The position numbers were made by a program, and so were the translations under genes. From Methylovulum psychrotolerans (GTDB lineage: Bacteria; Pseudomonadota; Gammaproteobacteria; Methylococcales; Methylomonadaceae): a stretch of DNA of 64,000 nt. The notes beneath the pieces were generated by a model. The model did no database searches. It was given only the letters and a program-made list of their open reading frames with translations, and was not told the DNA's origin. The stretch lies in NCBI RefSeq assembly GCF_002923755.1, contig NZ_PGFZ01000003.1:107878-171877 (forward strand), in the 5' to 3' direction. This document shows, one piece after another, positions 9,536 through 18,068 of this stretch; the first letter of the stretch is position 1, and each line of letters starts with the position of its first letter.

Positions 9536-9774
9536 TGATACGTTTATTGTTGCTAGGCACGGCGGGTTGCCATTTATGCGAACAGGCCGAGGAATTGCTC
9601 GCGGCCTTGCCGCCCGCGCAAGTAGCGGTCGAGCAGGTCGACATTGCCGAAGCCGAACAGTGGCAAGCCCGTTATGCCATCCGTATTCCTGTTTTATATC
9701 ACCCTGAAACCACTTCCGAGTTGTGCTGGCCGTTTGACCAGACCGACCTTCGCCATTTTATTGAGGCATTATGA
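9535..9774 (+). CDS. glutaredoxin family protein
   Basis: 79-residue thioredoxin-fold protein with the N-terminal redox motif GTAGCHLCEQAEELL (CxxC as C-H-L-C) and a cis-Pro loop IRIPVLYHP. Similar short glutaredoxin-like proteins (DUF836-type) are common in gammaproteobacteria. Coupled at both ends: start overlaps yqhA stop by one base and its stop overlaps the fumC start (ATGA). Confidence 0.88.
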   Translation: MIRLLLLGTAGCHLCEQAEELLAALPPAQVAVEQVDIAEAEQWQARYAIRIPVLYHPETTSELCWPFDQTDLRHFIEAL

Positions 9775-11153
9775 CTGAATTCCGATTAGAAAAAGACAGC
9801 ATGGGCGAGTTGCAAGTCCCTGCCCACGCCCTGTACGCGGCGCAAACCCAACGTGCGGTGGAAAACTTTCCGGTCAGCGGCTTGGCGATGCCGCCCGAGT
9901 TTATCAAAACCGTCGCCTTGATTAAAAAAACCGCCGCCATCGTCAATGCCGAGTTGGGCGAGTTGGATGCGGAACTGGCGCAGGCCATCATCGCCGCCGC
10001 CGAGCAAGTCATCAGCGGCCAACACCGCGACCAATTTCCGGTCGATGTGTTCCAAACTGGCTCCGGCACCAGCACCAATATGAACGTCAACGAAGTGTTG
10101 GCGCAGTTGGCCAGCGGCTTGGCGGGCAAAGCGGTCAGCGCGAATGACCACGTCAATATGGGGCAAAGCAGTAATGATGTTATCCCCACCGCCATCCATG
10201 TCAGCGCCGCGCTGGAATGCCAGCAGGCACTATTGCCCAGTTTGGCGCATTTGGCCGCGACCATCAGTGCCAAAGCCGCATCTTTAGACCATGTCACCAA
10301 AACTGGGCGCACCCATTTGATGGATGCCATGCCTGTGCGCATGAGCCAAGAATTGGGCGGTTGGGCATTGCAGATCCGTAATGCCAGCGACCGTTTGCAA
10401 GCGACCTTGCCGCGCGTTTATAAGCTGGCCCAAGGCGGCACGGCAGTCGGCACCGGCATTAACGCCGACCCCCGTTTTGCGGGCCAGTTCGCCGCCGTGT
10501 TAAGCGCCGCCACGGGCTTGCCGTTTACGCCGAACGAGTCGCTGTTTGAGAGCTTAAGCTGCCAAGATGCCATCGTCGAGTTATCGGGGCAGTTGAAAGT
10601 CATCGCGGTCAGCCTGATGAAAATCGCCAATGACCTGCGCTGGATGAACAGCGGCCCCTTGGCGGGCTTGGGCGAAATCGAATTGCCTGCCTTACAGCCG
10701 GGCAGCAGTATCATGCCCGGCAAAGTCAATCCGGTTATCCCCGAAGCCACGGCCATGGTGGCGGCGCAAGTCATCGGCAACGATGCCACCATCACCATTG
10801 CCGGCCAATCCGGCAGTTTCCAGCTTAACGTCATGTTGCCTGTGATTGCCTATAATATCCTGCAAAGCATTGAGCTGTTAAGCAACGTCAGCCGTTTGTT
10901 GGCAGACAAGGCCATCGCCGGGTTTACGGTGCGGCAAGATAACCTGCAACAAGCCTTGGCGCGGAACCCGATTTTAGTCACCGCCTTAAACCCCATCATC
11001 GGCTACGCCAAAGCTGCCGAAGTCGCCAAAGCGGCTTATAAACAAGGCCGCCCGATTATCGAAGTCGCCGCCGAAATGACCGAGTTGAGTGTGGAGGAAT
11101 TGGCGAAGCTGTTGGAGCCTGCGGGTTTGACTGAGGGGGGGATTGGGGGATAG
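9771..11153 (+). CDS. fumC: class II fumarate hydratase
   Basis: Reversible hydration of fumarate to malate in the TCA cycle, cytosolic homotetramer. 460 residues, the normal size. Signature GSSIMPGKVNP around residues 316-326 and the TGRTHLMDAMP and QTGSGTSTNMNVNE blocks identify the fumarase/aspartase superfamily; the overall sequence reads as fumarase rather than aspartase. Translational coupling to a glutaredoxin-like gene is unusual for fumC and may link it to oxidative-stress expression, since class II fumarase is oxygen-stable; that link is inferred. Confidence 0.93.
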   Translation: MTEFRLEKDSMGELQVPAHALYAAQTQRAVENFPVSGLAMPPEFIKTVALIKKTAAIVNAELGELDAELAQAIIAAAEQVISGQHRDQFPVDVFQTGSGTSTNMNVNEVLAQLASGLAGKAVSANDHVNMGQSSNDVIPTAIHVSAALECQQALLPSLAHLAATISAKAASLDHVTKTGRTHLMDAMPVRMSQELGGWALQIRNASDRLQATLPRVYKLAQGGTAVGTGINADPRFAGQFAAVLSAATGLPFTPNESLFESLSCQDAIVELSGQLKVIAVSLMKIANDLRWMNSGPLAGLGEIELPALQPGSSIMPGKVNPVIPEATAMVAAQVIGNDATITIAGQSGSFQLNVMLPVIAYNILQSIELLSNVSRLLADKAIAGFTVRQDNLQQALARNPILVTALNPIIGYAKAAEVAKAAYKQGRPIIEVAAEMTELSVEELAKLLEPAGLTEGGIGG

Positions 11154-11249
11154 CCTGCTAACGCCGCCGTCAACAAAAGCCTATAGGCCGGCACGCTAAT
11201 CCTGTTCTGCCGTTAACGAACGGCCTGTCAGGATAAGCTTGCTTTCTAT

Positions 11250-11255
11250 TATAAT
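11250..11255 (+). promoter_or_regulatory. putative -10 element for queF-psd
   Basis: TATAAT about 90 bp before the queF start, with a weak TGTCAG-like -35 about 18 bp upstream. A short inverted repeat (GCCGTT-AACG-AACGGC, 11208-11224) precedes it and could end fumC transcription. Confidence 0.4.
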
Positions 11256-11342
11256 GATGGTTTATTGGCTAGTAACCAAGTCATCATCCCTTTTATGGCA
11301 GGGAAAACTGTTCTGCCATCTTCACCCCAACCTAAGAAACTC

Positions 11343-11732
11343 ATGACCACCCAACCCAGTAAAGATTTAGAAACCTTCGATAACCCACAGCCTGGCCGTG
11401 ATTACACGATCCGCATCGACATCCCCGAATTCACTTGCCTCTGCCCAAAAACTGGCCAGCCGGATTTTGCCACGCTGCAAATCGAATATGTGCCTGCCGC
11501 CCTGTGCGTCGAACTGAAAGCACTCAAGCTGTATATGTGGACGTTCCGTGAGCGCGGCGCGTTCCATGAGGCGGTCACTAACGAAATCCTTAATGATATT
11601 GTCGCCGTGACCCAACCCAACTTTATGCGTATCCGTGCCGAGTTTAATGTGCGCGGCGGCATTTACACTACAGTCGTCGTCGAGCACCGCAACCCCGCGT
11701 GGCAAGCGCCCGAATTGGTCAATTTGCCGTAG
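11343..11732 (+). CDS. queF: NADPH-dependent 7-cyano-7-deazaguanine reductase (single-domain QueF)
   Basis: Reduces preQ0 to preQ1 in queuosine biosynthesis. 129 residues from the ATG at 11343; the frame is open further upstream but the extra residues do not look like QueF. Key motifs: [16 protein letters not shown] with the catalytic Cys and Asp, and the E-containing SLKLY-type block [18 protein letters not shown]. The short single-domain form (YkvM type) differs from the bimodular E. coli enzyme. psd follows after 7 bp. Confidence 0.93.
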   Translation: MTTQPSKDLETFDNPQPGRDYTIRIDIPEFTCLCPKTGQPDFATLQIEYVPAALCVELKALKLYMWTFRERGAFHEAVTNEILNDIVAVTQPNFMRIRAEFNVRGGIYTTVVVEHRNPAWQAPELVNLP

Positions 11733-11739
11733 GATCATC

Positions 11740-12597
11740 ATGACAGTAAAAGAAGCCTTGTGCGTATTGCCGCAATATATTTTGCCGCAACACAGCCTCT
11801 CGGTATTGCTGAGCAAGCTCACCCATAGCGAAAACCCCACCGTTAAAAAACTGTTCATCGAGCAGATTATCAAACATTACGGTGTGGATATGAGTGAAGC
11901 TTTGCAGCAAGACCTTAGCCAATTTACCAGTTTTAACGACTTTTTTACCCGTGAGCTCAAGCCGGGCGCACGCCGTTGGCCGGACGCGCTAGGGGCGGTG
12001 GCTTGCCCCGCCGACGGGGCGGTCAGCCAAGCCGGGGCGATTACCGACGGTACGATTTTTCAGGCCAAAGGCAAAAGCTTCACCGCTACAGCCTTGTTGG
12101 GCGGCTGTAGCGAACGTGCCGCACCGTTCCAAAACGGCCAGTTTACGACCATCTACTTGGCCCCCAAGGATTACCACCGTCTGCACATGCCGATAACCGG
12201 CACGCTGAAAGAAATGGTGCATGTGCCGGGGCGATTGTTCAGCGTCAATACCGTTACCACTGCAAATGTGCCCGGGCTGTTCGCCAGAAACGAGCGCGTC
12301 TGTTGCCTGTTCGACACTGCCGTAGGCCCTATGGCTTTGGTGTTGGTCGGGGCGATTTTTGTCTCCAGCATCGAAACCGTCTGGCATGGCGTAGTTACGC
12401 CGCCGACCATCCGCAGCGTCCGCCAATGGTCTTACGGCAGCGATGCCCCGACTTTTAGCATTGGTGCGGAAATGGGGCGCTTTAATATGGGCTCGACCAT
12501 TATCGTGCTGTTCGGTAAAGATGCCATGCAATGGCAGGATGGCTTTAGTGCCGGGAAGACGGTACGGCTGGGCGAGCAGATCGGGCGGTTGTTGTAA
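11740..12597 (+). CDS. psd: phosphatidylserine decarboxylase proenzyme
   Basis: Converts phosphatidylserine to phosphatidylethanolamine at the inner membrane; matures by self-cleavage to a pyruvoyl enzyme. 285 residues, normal size for the proteobacterial form. The cleavage site is visible as MGSTIIVLF (Gly-Ser) near residue 250, and the DYHRLHMPITG block holds the catalytic His. Start at 11740 chosen because MTVKEALCVLPQYILPQH matches the usual N-terminus. Probably cotranscribed with queF. Confidence 0.94.
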   Translation: MTVKEALCVLPQYILPQHSLSVLLSKLTHSENPTVKKLFIEQIIKHYGVDMSEALQQDLSQFTSFNDFFTRELKPGARRWPDALGAVACPADGAVSQAGAITDGTIFQAKGKSFTATALLGGCSERAAPFQNGQFTTIYLAPKDYHRLHMPITGTLKEMVHVPGRLFSVNTVTTANVPGLFARNERVCCLFDTAVGPMALVLVGAIFVSSIETVWHGVVTPPTIRSVRQWSYGSDAPTFSIGAEMGRFNMGSTIIVLFGKDAMQWQDGFSAGKTVRLGEQIGRLL

Positions 12598-12989
12598 CCC
12601 GATGTTAGGTAAACCGTCGCTGCGAGACAGGAGTCGAGTAGTCCCCAGAAGCGATAGTGCCTGAGTTTTCACGAAGCGAAGCGGAAGTGAAAATGCAGGC
12701 TATACGAAATCGCGTCGAGTCATTGGAGAGCATGTGAGCCACCCCTTGTTGGGTGGCGAGCGAGTGACCAGGACGGCTGGGGCAGCCGAAGGCATAAGCG
12801 GTCGCGTGATTTTTGCTGATTGACCGGCAAGGATGCCGAAGCAATCTTTCGCAAAAATAGCGACTCCCCTTTCGCTTCAACCGCAGGTTCCAGCTCGATA
12901 GGCTTCCCATGCGCCTGCTTGTTGCCGCCATCGCCGTTGGGCCTCGCCCAGAGGTTTGGATCCCCTCGGCTGAAGCATCTTGCTAATCA
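12598..12989 (+). other. structured non-coding stretch between psd and the IS island
   Basis: About 390 bp without a supported gene. Two good stem-loops are visible: GCCTG-A-GTTTTCAC paired with GTGAAAA-TG-CAGGC (about 12659-12702) and GCCACCC/GGGTGGC (12738-12744 with 12751-12757). The minus strand also contains a short Gly/Asn-rich open stretch in 12830-12960. It may be the end of another mobile element or a structured RNA; I cannot assign it. Confidence 0.35.
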
Positions 12990-13179
12990 GGAGAAGATTT
13001 GGCGAAATGGGCTTATCATGCTGGGAGTCCGTGGTCGCCTTAAACTTGCGCTTGGTTTTACATGCCTTGTGGCCTTATCCATCAACCGGCTGATTCGGCG
13101 GCGGCTGACGCTGCGCTGTTGGTCGGACAACGCCTTCCTGATGCGCCGGGTGCCGTAAGTTGCCCGGCTCCTCTTAAAA

Positions 13180-14065
13180 GGCTATGTTACCGTTAATTGT
13201 TGAAAATTCCCCAAGGCGGCATTGAGCAACCATTGAGGGGATGGTTTGGGGTGCTGTTCAAAGACCCGCCTGATGCCTTCCGTCCGGCAGAACGCTCTGT
13301 AGGAGGGGTTGCCGTCGCTGACCAGCACAGGCTTGAGGGCTTCCGTCAGGCTTGCCTTGGTCAGCGGGCCGTTGCCCGTCACGAAATCGGGCGTGTGGCC
13401 GGAGCGGTCACGCGCCACCAAGATACAAGTTTGCTGGTTGGAGATGCCGGGCAGGGTGGCGAACCCCCCCGCGTTTCCTTGGGCGGCGGCTTAGGTTGCG
13501 CTTGCCCTTATCCGATTCCAGGAGATAGGTTTCATCGGCCTCGGTGATGCCTTCGAGCGTGGCGAGACGGTCAAGGCTGATGCCGGACAGGAACCGGTGC
13601 CGCCACCGGAAGCTGGTGTTGCGGTGCACACCCGCATCGGTGGCGGACTTGCGCACCGTCTTTGATTCTGCCAGAGCCGCCAAAGTAGCCCAGTCATTTG
13701 GGCTTGTGGCGTAGCCGCGCCAAGGGCGTCCCCGTCAGGGCGTTGAAGGTTTTCCGGCAGCTTTTGCAGCTATAGCGTTGCAGGCCGCTGGCGGAGCCGT
13801 AACGTGACAGCCGGATGCCCGCACAGTGGGGGCAAGCGGGGTTTAATTCGAAACGGGCCTCGATTACCCCAAGGGTTTCGGGCAGGTCGGTTTGCGGGTT
13901 AAGGGTGGCTTTGGCCAAGTTACGCTGATGATGGCCAAGCCCCCGGAGGCTCGACAGCAATTCTTTAAACTCTTCGGCAATCATGGGCTTATCCAGGTCG
14001 GATGGTGATTTGCTAATTGGACGGGATTTTAGCGGTATGATTCCATAATTAACGGTAACATAGCC
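13180..14065 (-). mobile_element. IS1595-family element inserted in the IS3 copy
   Basis: Bounded by perfect 19-bp inverted repeats (GGCTATGTTACCGTTAATT at 13180-13198 and its complement at 14047-14065) and flanked by an 8-bp target duplication TCTTAAAA (13172-13179 and 14066-14073), as expected for IS1595 elements. 886 bp is shorter than usual for the family, so it also has an internal loss. Confidence 0.92.
13182..13984 (-). pseudogene. IS1595-family transposase, broken
   Basis: Three consecutive minus-strand frames make one ISXO2-type transposase. The first (13984-13694) is the zinc ribbon with CPHCAGIRLSRYG and CKSCRKTFNALTGTPLARL; a Trp codon has become TGA after HKPK. The second (13683-13408) is the helix-turn-helix (VRKSATDAGVHRNTSFRWR) and start of the catalytic core (ITEADETYLLES). 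The third (from about 13460) continues LVARDRSGHTPDF and SDGNPSYRAFCRTEGI. The second-to-third shift sits at a run of C residues (13465-13471). The C-terminus is shortened. The element could move only with help in trans. Confidence 0.9.
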
Positions 14066-14347
14066 TCTTAAAAAGGCTATGGATAATTGCCGTCAGTTCG
14101 ATATCCTCCTTTTCTTTCATTGCTTGGGATCGATGCAGCCAAGCGTAATAAGCACTACGCGAAACCAGCACTTGTGCCCCAGAGGGTATAAACCGACACA
14201 TTGAATCGACAGGAAATTCCGTGGCATGTTGCTTGATCCAGGCGTACTTTACCGTTGATCCTTGGCAAAGTACGCCGCCGCCTTTTTTAATAAATCATGC
14301 TCCTCTATCAATCGGGCGTTTTCTTTCTTCAGACGCTTAAGTTATTC

Positions 14348-14361
14348 ATATATATATATAT
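14348..14361. repeat. (AT)7 tract inside IS3 OrfA
   Basis: A 14-base AT dinucleotide tract inside an imperfect local duplication of the OrfA sequence (GAAGAACTTAAGC and GAATAACTTAAGC about 33 bp apart on the minus strand). It adds a stop codon to OrfA and looks like slippage-type decay. Confidence 0.7.
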
Positions 14362-14384
14362 CAGGTGCTTAAGTTCTTCGTATA

Positions 14385-15534
14385 TAGAAGTTACGCATTG
14401 ACGGCCAGGTTACAATATGCCTTTTAAAAAGTCACATACAATTGCCAGCAGAAGAGCAGACCATGATAAGGACAATCACCCATCCCACCTCAGCCCGTTG
14501 CACCCTGCCGATGTACATCGGATTTTTGTTGGGCGAACCCAAATACGGCAGTTGCTGCCGTCTGGCGGAAGTTATGGACATTTCGCACGATAACGCGACC
14601 CGCTTCCTGCAACGGGAACGCTACGAAGGCAAGGATTTGTACAACGAATCCGCGCCCTTGCTGAACCTGAAAGGCGGCACATTGAGCGTTGACGACAGCG
14701 TGCTGGACAAACCTTACAGCCAATATTTGGCGTTTGTCGGCCATTTCTGGTCGGGTAAGCACCACCGTTCGGTGAAGGGCATCAGCCTCATCACGCTCTA
14801 CTATTCGGACACCGACGGCCAGCACCTGCCCGTCAACTTCCGCGTCTACGACAAATCGGAAGGAAAAACCAATACCCACAAGGGGCACTAGGAACGACTA
14901 TTTCCGTGAGATGCTGGAGGATGTCCTGGCTTGGGGTCTGGAACCGGCCTTTGTGACCGGGGACAGTTGGTACAGCGGCGTTGACAACCTGAAGCGGGTA
15001 AAAAACCACCGGCTGGGTTGGCTGTTCGCCGTGGAAAGCAACCGCACCGTCTCCGTGGACAAAGGCCGCTGGGTGCAGGTGCAAAAGCTGGACATCCCCG
15101 ATGACGGGCTGGCCGTTTGGCTCAAGGACTTCGGTAACGTGAAGCTGTTCAGGACATGGCTGAAAGACCAGCCGCGCCACTACGCCGTTTACTTGGCGGA
15201 TGATGAACAGCTTGCGTCCTTTGGCCGGAAAGCGTTCCTTGAGCAGCATGACAGGCATTGGCATATTGAACAGTACCACCGCGCCATCAAGCAGGTCTGC
15301 AATATCGAGCGTTTCCAGGTGCGCACCAAAACCGCCGTCAAAAACCACCTGTTCGCCGCCCTTTGTGGTTACGTCCAACTCCAAAAGCTCAGTGCCATGT
15401 CATTGATAGACAACTGCTATAGCGTTCAACGCAACCTGTTCAATGAAGTCGTTGCGGGCTTCATCGGCACGTTGATGCCGACCATAGTACATCTCAACTC
15501 AGAATTTCAGTCTGTCGTCAATGCGTAACTTCTA
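14385..15534 (+). mobile_element. IS4/IS701-like element inserted in IS3 OrfA
   Basis: Perfect 19-bp terminal inverted repeats (TAGAAGTTACGCATTGACG at 14385-14403; complement at 15516-15534) and a 5-bp direct duplication GTATA on both sides (14380-14384 and 15535-15539). Length 1150 bp. Joining the flanks restores the IS3 OrfA reading HLYEELKHL, so the target site is certain. It is oriented opposite to its host element. Confidence 0.92.
14463..15528 (+). pseudogene. DDE transposase of the inserted IS, one frameshift
   Basis: Single transposase split by a one-base shift in the G run at about 14882-14885: the first part ends KTNTHKGH and the second continues RNDYFREMLEDVLAWGLEP. Catalytic residues are visible: first Asp in LSVDDSVLDKPYSQ, second Asp in VTGDSWYSGVDNL, and Glu in HIEQYHRAIKQVCNIERF. 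Resembles IS4/IS701-type DDE transposases; the exact family needs comparison. The shift could be real or a sequencing error in a homopolymer. Confidence 0.85.
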
Positions 15535-15732
15535 GTATAAATGATCGTCCGTCCGCACCGTTTTGTCCTGCGCCATTGGCCGACTATATTTGTTGATCCA
15601 GGTATGCAGGGTGTTTTCATTAACACCTAACTCTCTGGCGGTTTGGGCAATGGGTTTGTCGCTTTCATTGGCCAGCTTGACGGCAGACTCTCTAAATTCG
15701 GCGGTATAGGTTTTGACTTTTTCTTGGCTCAT
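15535..15732 (-). pseudogene. IS3-family OrfA, 5' part
   Basis: N-terminal part of the small helix-turn-helix OrfA: YTAEFRESAVKLANES, AQTARELGVNENTLHTWINK. It stops at the insertion site of the IS4/IS701-like element. The remaining OrfA codons lie at 14379-14249. Confidence 0.85.
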
Positions 15733-15888
15733 ATTAGGATCACACTCTTTTTAGGATATTTTAAAGTGTGTGTCCGATTTAGTGTAGCCACATCAAACGG
15801 TTACGGTGTTTTTGTACAAGAAGGCTTTGGCCGGATAACGTAAAGCGGGCAAAATTGGCAAACGCTTCCCGACCCATGGGATGCCGCT

Positions 15889-17118
15889 TCATTCATCATC
15901 CCAATCACGGTATTGCTTAGGTGGTATGCCGTGCTGTTCAAGTATACTGATCTGTGGATAACGGCCATCATTGGCGGCGAAGGTTTCAACCACTAACTTG
16001 AACCACCAATCATCACCAAAATCAAAATGGAAGGCCAGTTCCATGCCTTTATAAAGCGGGAGTTCACCCACTGTGACATCTTCGGTGCAGGGATCTGAAT
16101 TGTCATAGGGGTGGTTAACCTGTTCTTCTAAGCCATAGCGGTTTGTATAAATAAACTCATACAAATGGTCGTTATCAAAAGCAAAGGCACTTAAAATGTT
16201 GGCGGCCAAGTCATCCAGCGTGGCGGAGGTGGGGGCGGCCAGTTTGCAATAGGCTTTGCCTAGGCTGACTTTAAACACACAAAAGCCGTTTTCCAGTGCC
16301 AGAATTTCCGGTTCGCGCAATTCCCTTTGCCAACTGGGAATATGGGGTTTTATGGCAAAATGCCAGGGGTTGCCTTGAGCATCTTCCGGGAGGGTGTTGA
16401 ATAGTCCGCCAGTCAACATCATGCCTTCCGGGAGGCAACTTAAGAATGTCCGCCCCCAATCGCTGGGTTCAATACCAATAATAGGCCAAGTCTCGCCTGT
16501 TGAATGGGTAGCCAATTTGATCCGAACAAAGCCGAACAATTCCATCAGCGCCAGATTCAGCAAGCCGGGGGTATAGCGCAGATACTCAACGTCAATATTC
16601 GGCACTTTACTCCCCAGTGGCTTGCCTAATACGTCCTTAAAAAGCATCAAGATACGGTAAGGATTTTGGCTTCCGTTAATACTGTCGAGCATTTTGCCGT
16701 TACCGCGCAACCACCAGGCCTGAAATAAGGCAAAATAACGCTCGGTTGGGTTGAGTGTCTGCCAGTCCGCCAAAACGTCAGTATCTAGCCGGAGTGTTGC
16801 AACTTTTTTGTCAACGAGGATGTAGCTTAACCCTGATGCTCTGAGCAAAAGAAACAGGCCGTTAATATGAGGGAAGGATTTTTGCACGGGGCGCTTCAGC
16901 TTTACGTCTAACGGCTTGGACATCAGTTGGTTGAGGTGCGGCAACGCTTTGATCGGCAATAAATGCTGTTGACCGGATACGGGGATGCCTTTAGGGCCGA
17001 TAAAATCGAGTAGGGTGGCGAAGTCCTTGAGTAGGGTGCCTGGGGCATGGTCACTAAAAAGCTGATTATTTAGGCTAAGGATTTGCTCAGGGGTGGGGTT
17101 TTCGGTTAATTTCGTCAT
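15889..17118 (-). CDS. plasmid pRiA4b ORF-3 family protein
   Basis: 409 residues. The C-terminal 130 residues match the pRiA4b ORF-3-like domain: YEFIYTNRYGLEEQVNHPYD, VTVGELPLYKGMELAFHFDF, GDDWWFKLVVE and the ending PKQYRDWDDE. The N-terminal 280 residues are a helical region of unknown function also present in long members of the family. Function is not known; relatives occur on plasmids and as IS passengers. It stands alone, 157 bp from the IS3 remnant, which fits an accessory gene. Confidence 0.8.
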   Translation of the reverse strand: MTKLTENPTPEQILSLNNQLFSDHAPGTLLKDFATLLDFIGPKGIPVSGQQHLLPIKALPHLNQLMSKPLDVKLKRPVQKSFPHINGLFLLLRASGLSYILVDKKVATLRLDTDVLADWQTLNPTERYFALFQAWWLRGNGKMLDSINGSQNPYRILMLFKDVLGKPLGSKVPNIDVEYLRYTPGLLNLALMELFGFVRIKLATHSTGETWPIIGIEPSDWGRTFLSCLPEGMMLTGGLFNTLPEDAQGNPWHFAIKPHIPSWQRELREPEILALENGFCVFKVSLGKAYCKLAAPTSATLDDLAANILSAFAFDNDHLYEFIYTNRYGLEEQVNHPYDNSDPCTEDVTVGELPLYKGMELAFHFDFGDDWWFKLVVETFAANDGRYPQISILEQHGIPPKQYRDWDDE

Positions 17119-17242
17119 AATTTTTATTTTTGTCCTTAACGGCTTTAGAGTAACTTTCGATATTCGTTTTAAACCCCGCCGAGTTTGTCATAAGTTACCC
17201 CATACGGAGAGGGCGTAATAGACTTTTTCAACCGCTGGATTT

Positions 17243-17443
17243 GTGTCTATTAAGGTCATTTCTATTTTAGACCGCAAAACCAACAGCTTGCCGGATTATG
17301 GCTATGAGTGCCACTTCGGCGGGGTGTGTTATTTGTTGGTGCGTGGAATGCAGCCGGAGCAGCCGATGAGTGGGGTATATCGGGATAGGCCGGATACGGG
17401 GAGGGCGGAGGACTTGGCGCGGTTGTTTGCTGGGAGTGGCTAA
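17243..17443 (+). CDS. small hypothetical protein
   Basis: 66 codons from a GTG. The start (IKVISILDRKTNSLPDYGYE) and Asp/Arg-rich end have plausible codon use, but there is no ATG, no clear ribosome-binding site and no family I recognise. The flanking gaps 17119-17242 and 17444-17605 hold nothing else I can support. Confidence 0.3.
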   Translation: MSIKVISILDRKTNSLPDYGYECHFGGVCYLLVRGMQPEQPMSGVYRDRPDTGRAEDLARLFAGSG

Positions 17444-17605
17444 TCAGGGGGTATGGCAGGTGCTGCCTGCTTAGATGACTTTAGCGAAGCATCTCCACCA
17501 GTGAAAATTAAAAACTTTACTAGCCGGAACGGCGGGCAGTCCCTTGGGTTGGCTTGTTGGGCATGAATTAAGCGCATTTCGCCCGGCAACGGAATGGGTG
17601 TCGGC

Positions 17606-18004
17606 TTAAGTTGGATTGCCAACCGACTTAAGCCAGTGCTTGATGGCTCTCTTTACTTGCTCTTCGGGAATTATCACGAGTGCCGACAGGCTCCACTCCA
17701 AAAAAGAGCAAACTGCTAACCGTTGTAATTCAGTGCACAAAAATTTGAAATTCAAGTGCGCTGATTCTTCCGACTTAGCCCGGCCATATTCAGCCAAAGT
17801 ATTTAATGTCCAATCGGTAACCAATTGGCCGTAGTTATCCCTATTCAGAACGGCCCATTGCATATAAGCGGGTATTAGGGACAAAAGGTCGGGGCTCCTT
17901 GGCAGTTCCATAGGATTCTGGTTTGCTTGGATTTCCGCATCTAAGCCAATTGCTAAATGACTTGACCCTGGAAATGCACTCTCGATGACTTGGGATATAT
18001 TAAG
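17606..18004 (-). pseudogene. hypothetical gene cut at its 5' end by an IS
   Basis: The native part reads SQVIESAFPGSSHLAIGLDA to the end IKHWLKSVGNPT, about 130 residues, no recognised domain. The first codons available now come from the IS terminus. On the other side of the IS the minus strand has ATGAATATT (19338-19330), and the native part begins AATATATCCC; these could once have joined as Met-Asn-Ile-Ser. If so the IS landed within three codons of the start. Confidence 0.55.
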
Positions 18005-18068
18005 TGGACCCCATTGTCCAGACAATATTTAGCCTAGTTTAAGATAGTGTCATTGCCATTGCAGCGGA

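Larger units (their letters stand above)
12990..15791 (-). mobile_element. IS3-family element, truncated and twice interrupted
   Basis: An IS150/IS3-like element reading leftwards. Its OrfA start is at 15732 (MSQEKVKTYTAEFRES), OrfA resumes at 14379 and ends near 14249 (LIEEHDLLKKAAAYFAKDQR), OrfB follows (FIPSGAQVLVSRSAYYAWLH) down to 14066 and resumes at 13179 (ATYGTRRIRKALSDQQRSVS) until about 12990 (DSQHDKPISPNLL). The catalytic part of OrfB and the far terminus are gone. The terminal repeat on the OrfA side probably starts TGGCTACACTAAATCGGACA at 15791. Removing the two inserted elements and one copy of each target duplication restores the reading frames around both sites. A frameshift in OrfB near 13080 is additional decay. 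Confidence 0.85.

Noticed and set aside
12820..13158. 112-codon + strand frame across the psd-IS junction
   Set aside because: It spans the border of the truncated IS3 element, so it is a chance fusion.
14442..15528. Programmed frameshift in the IS4/IS701-like transposase
   Set aside because: The shift is inside the catalytic core at a G run without a known slippery motif; decay or sequencing error is simpler.
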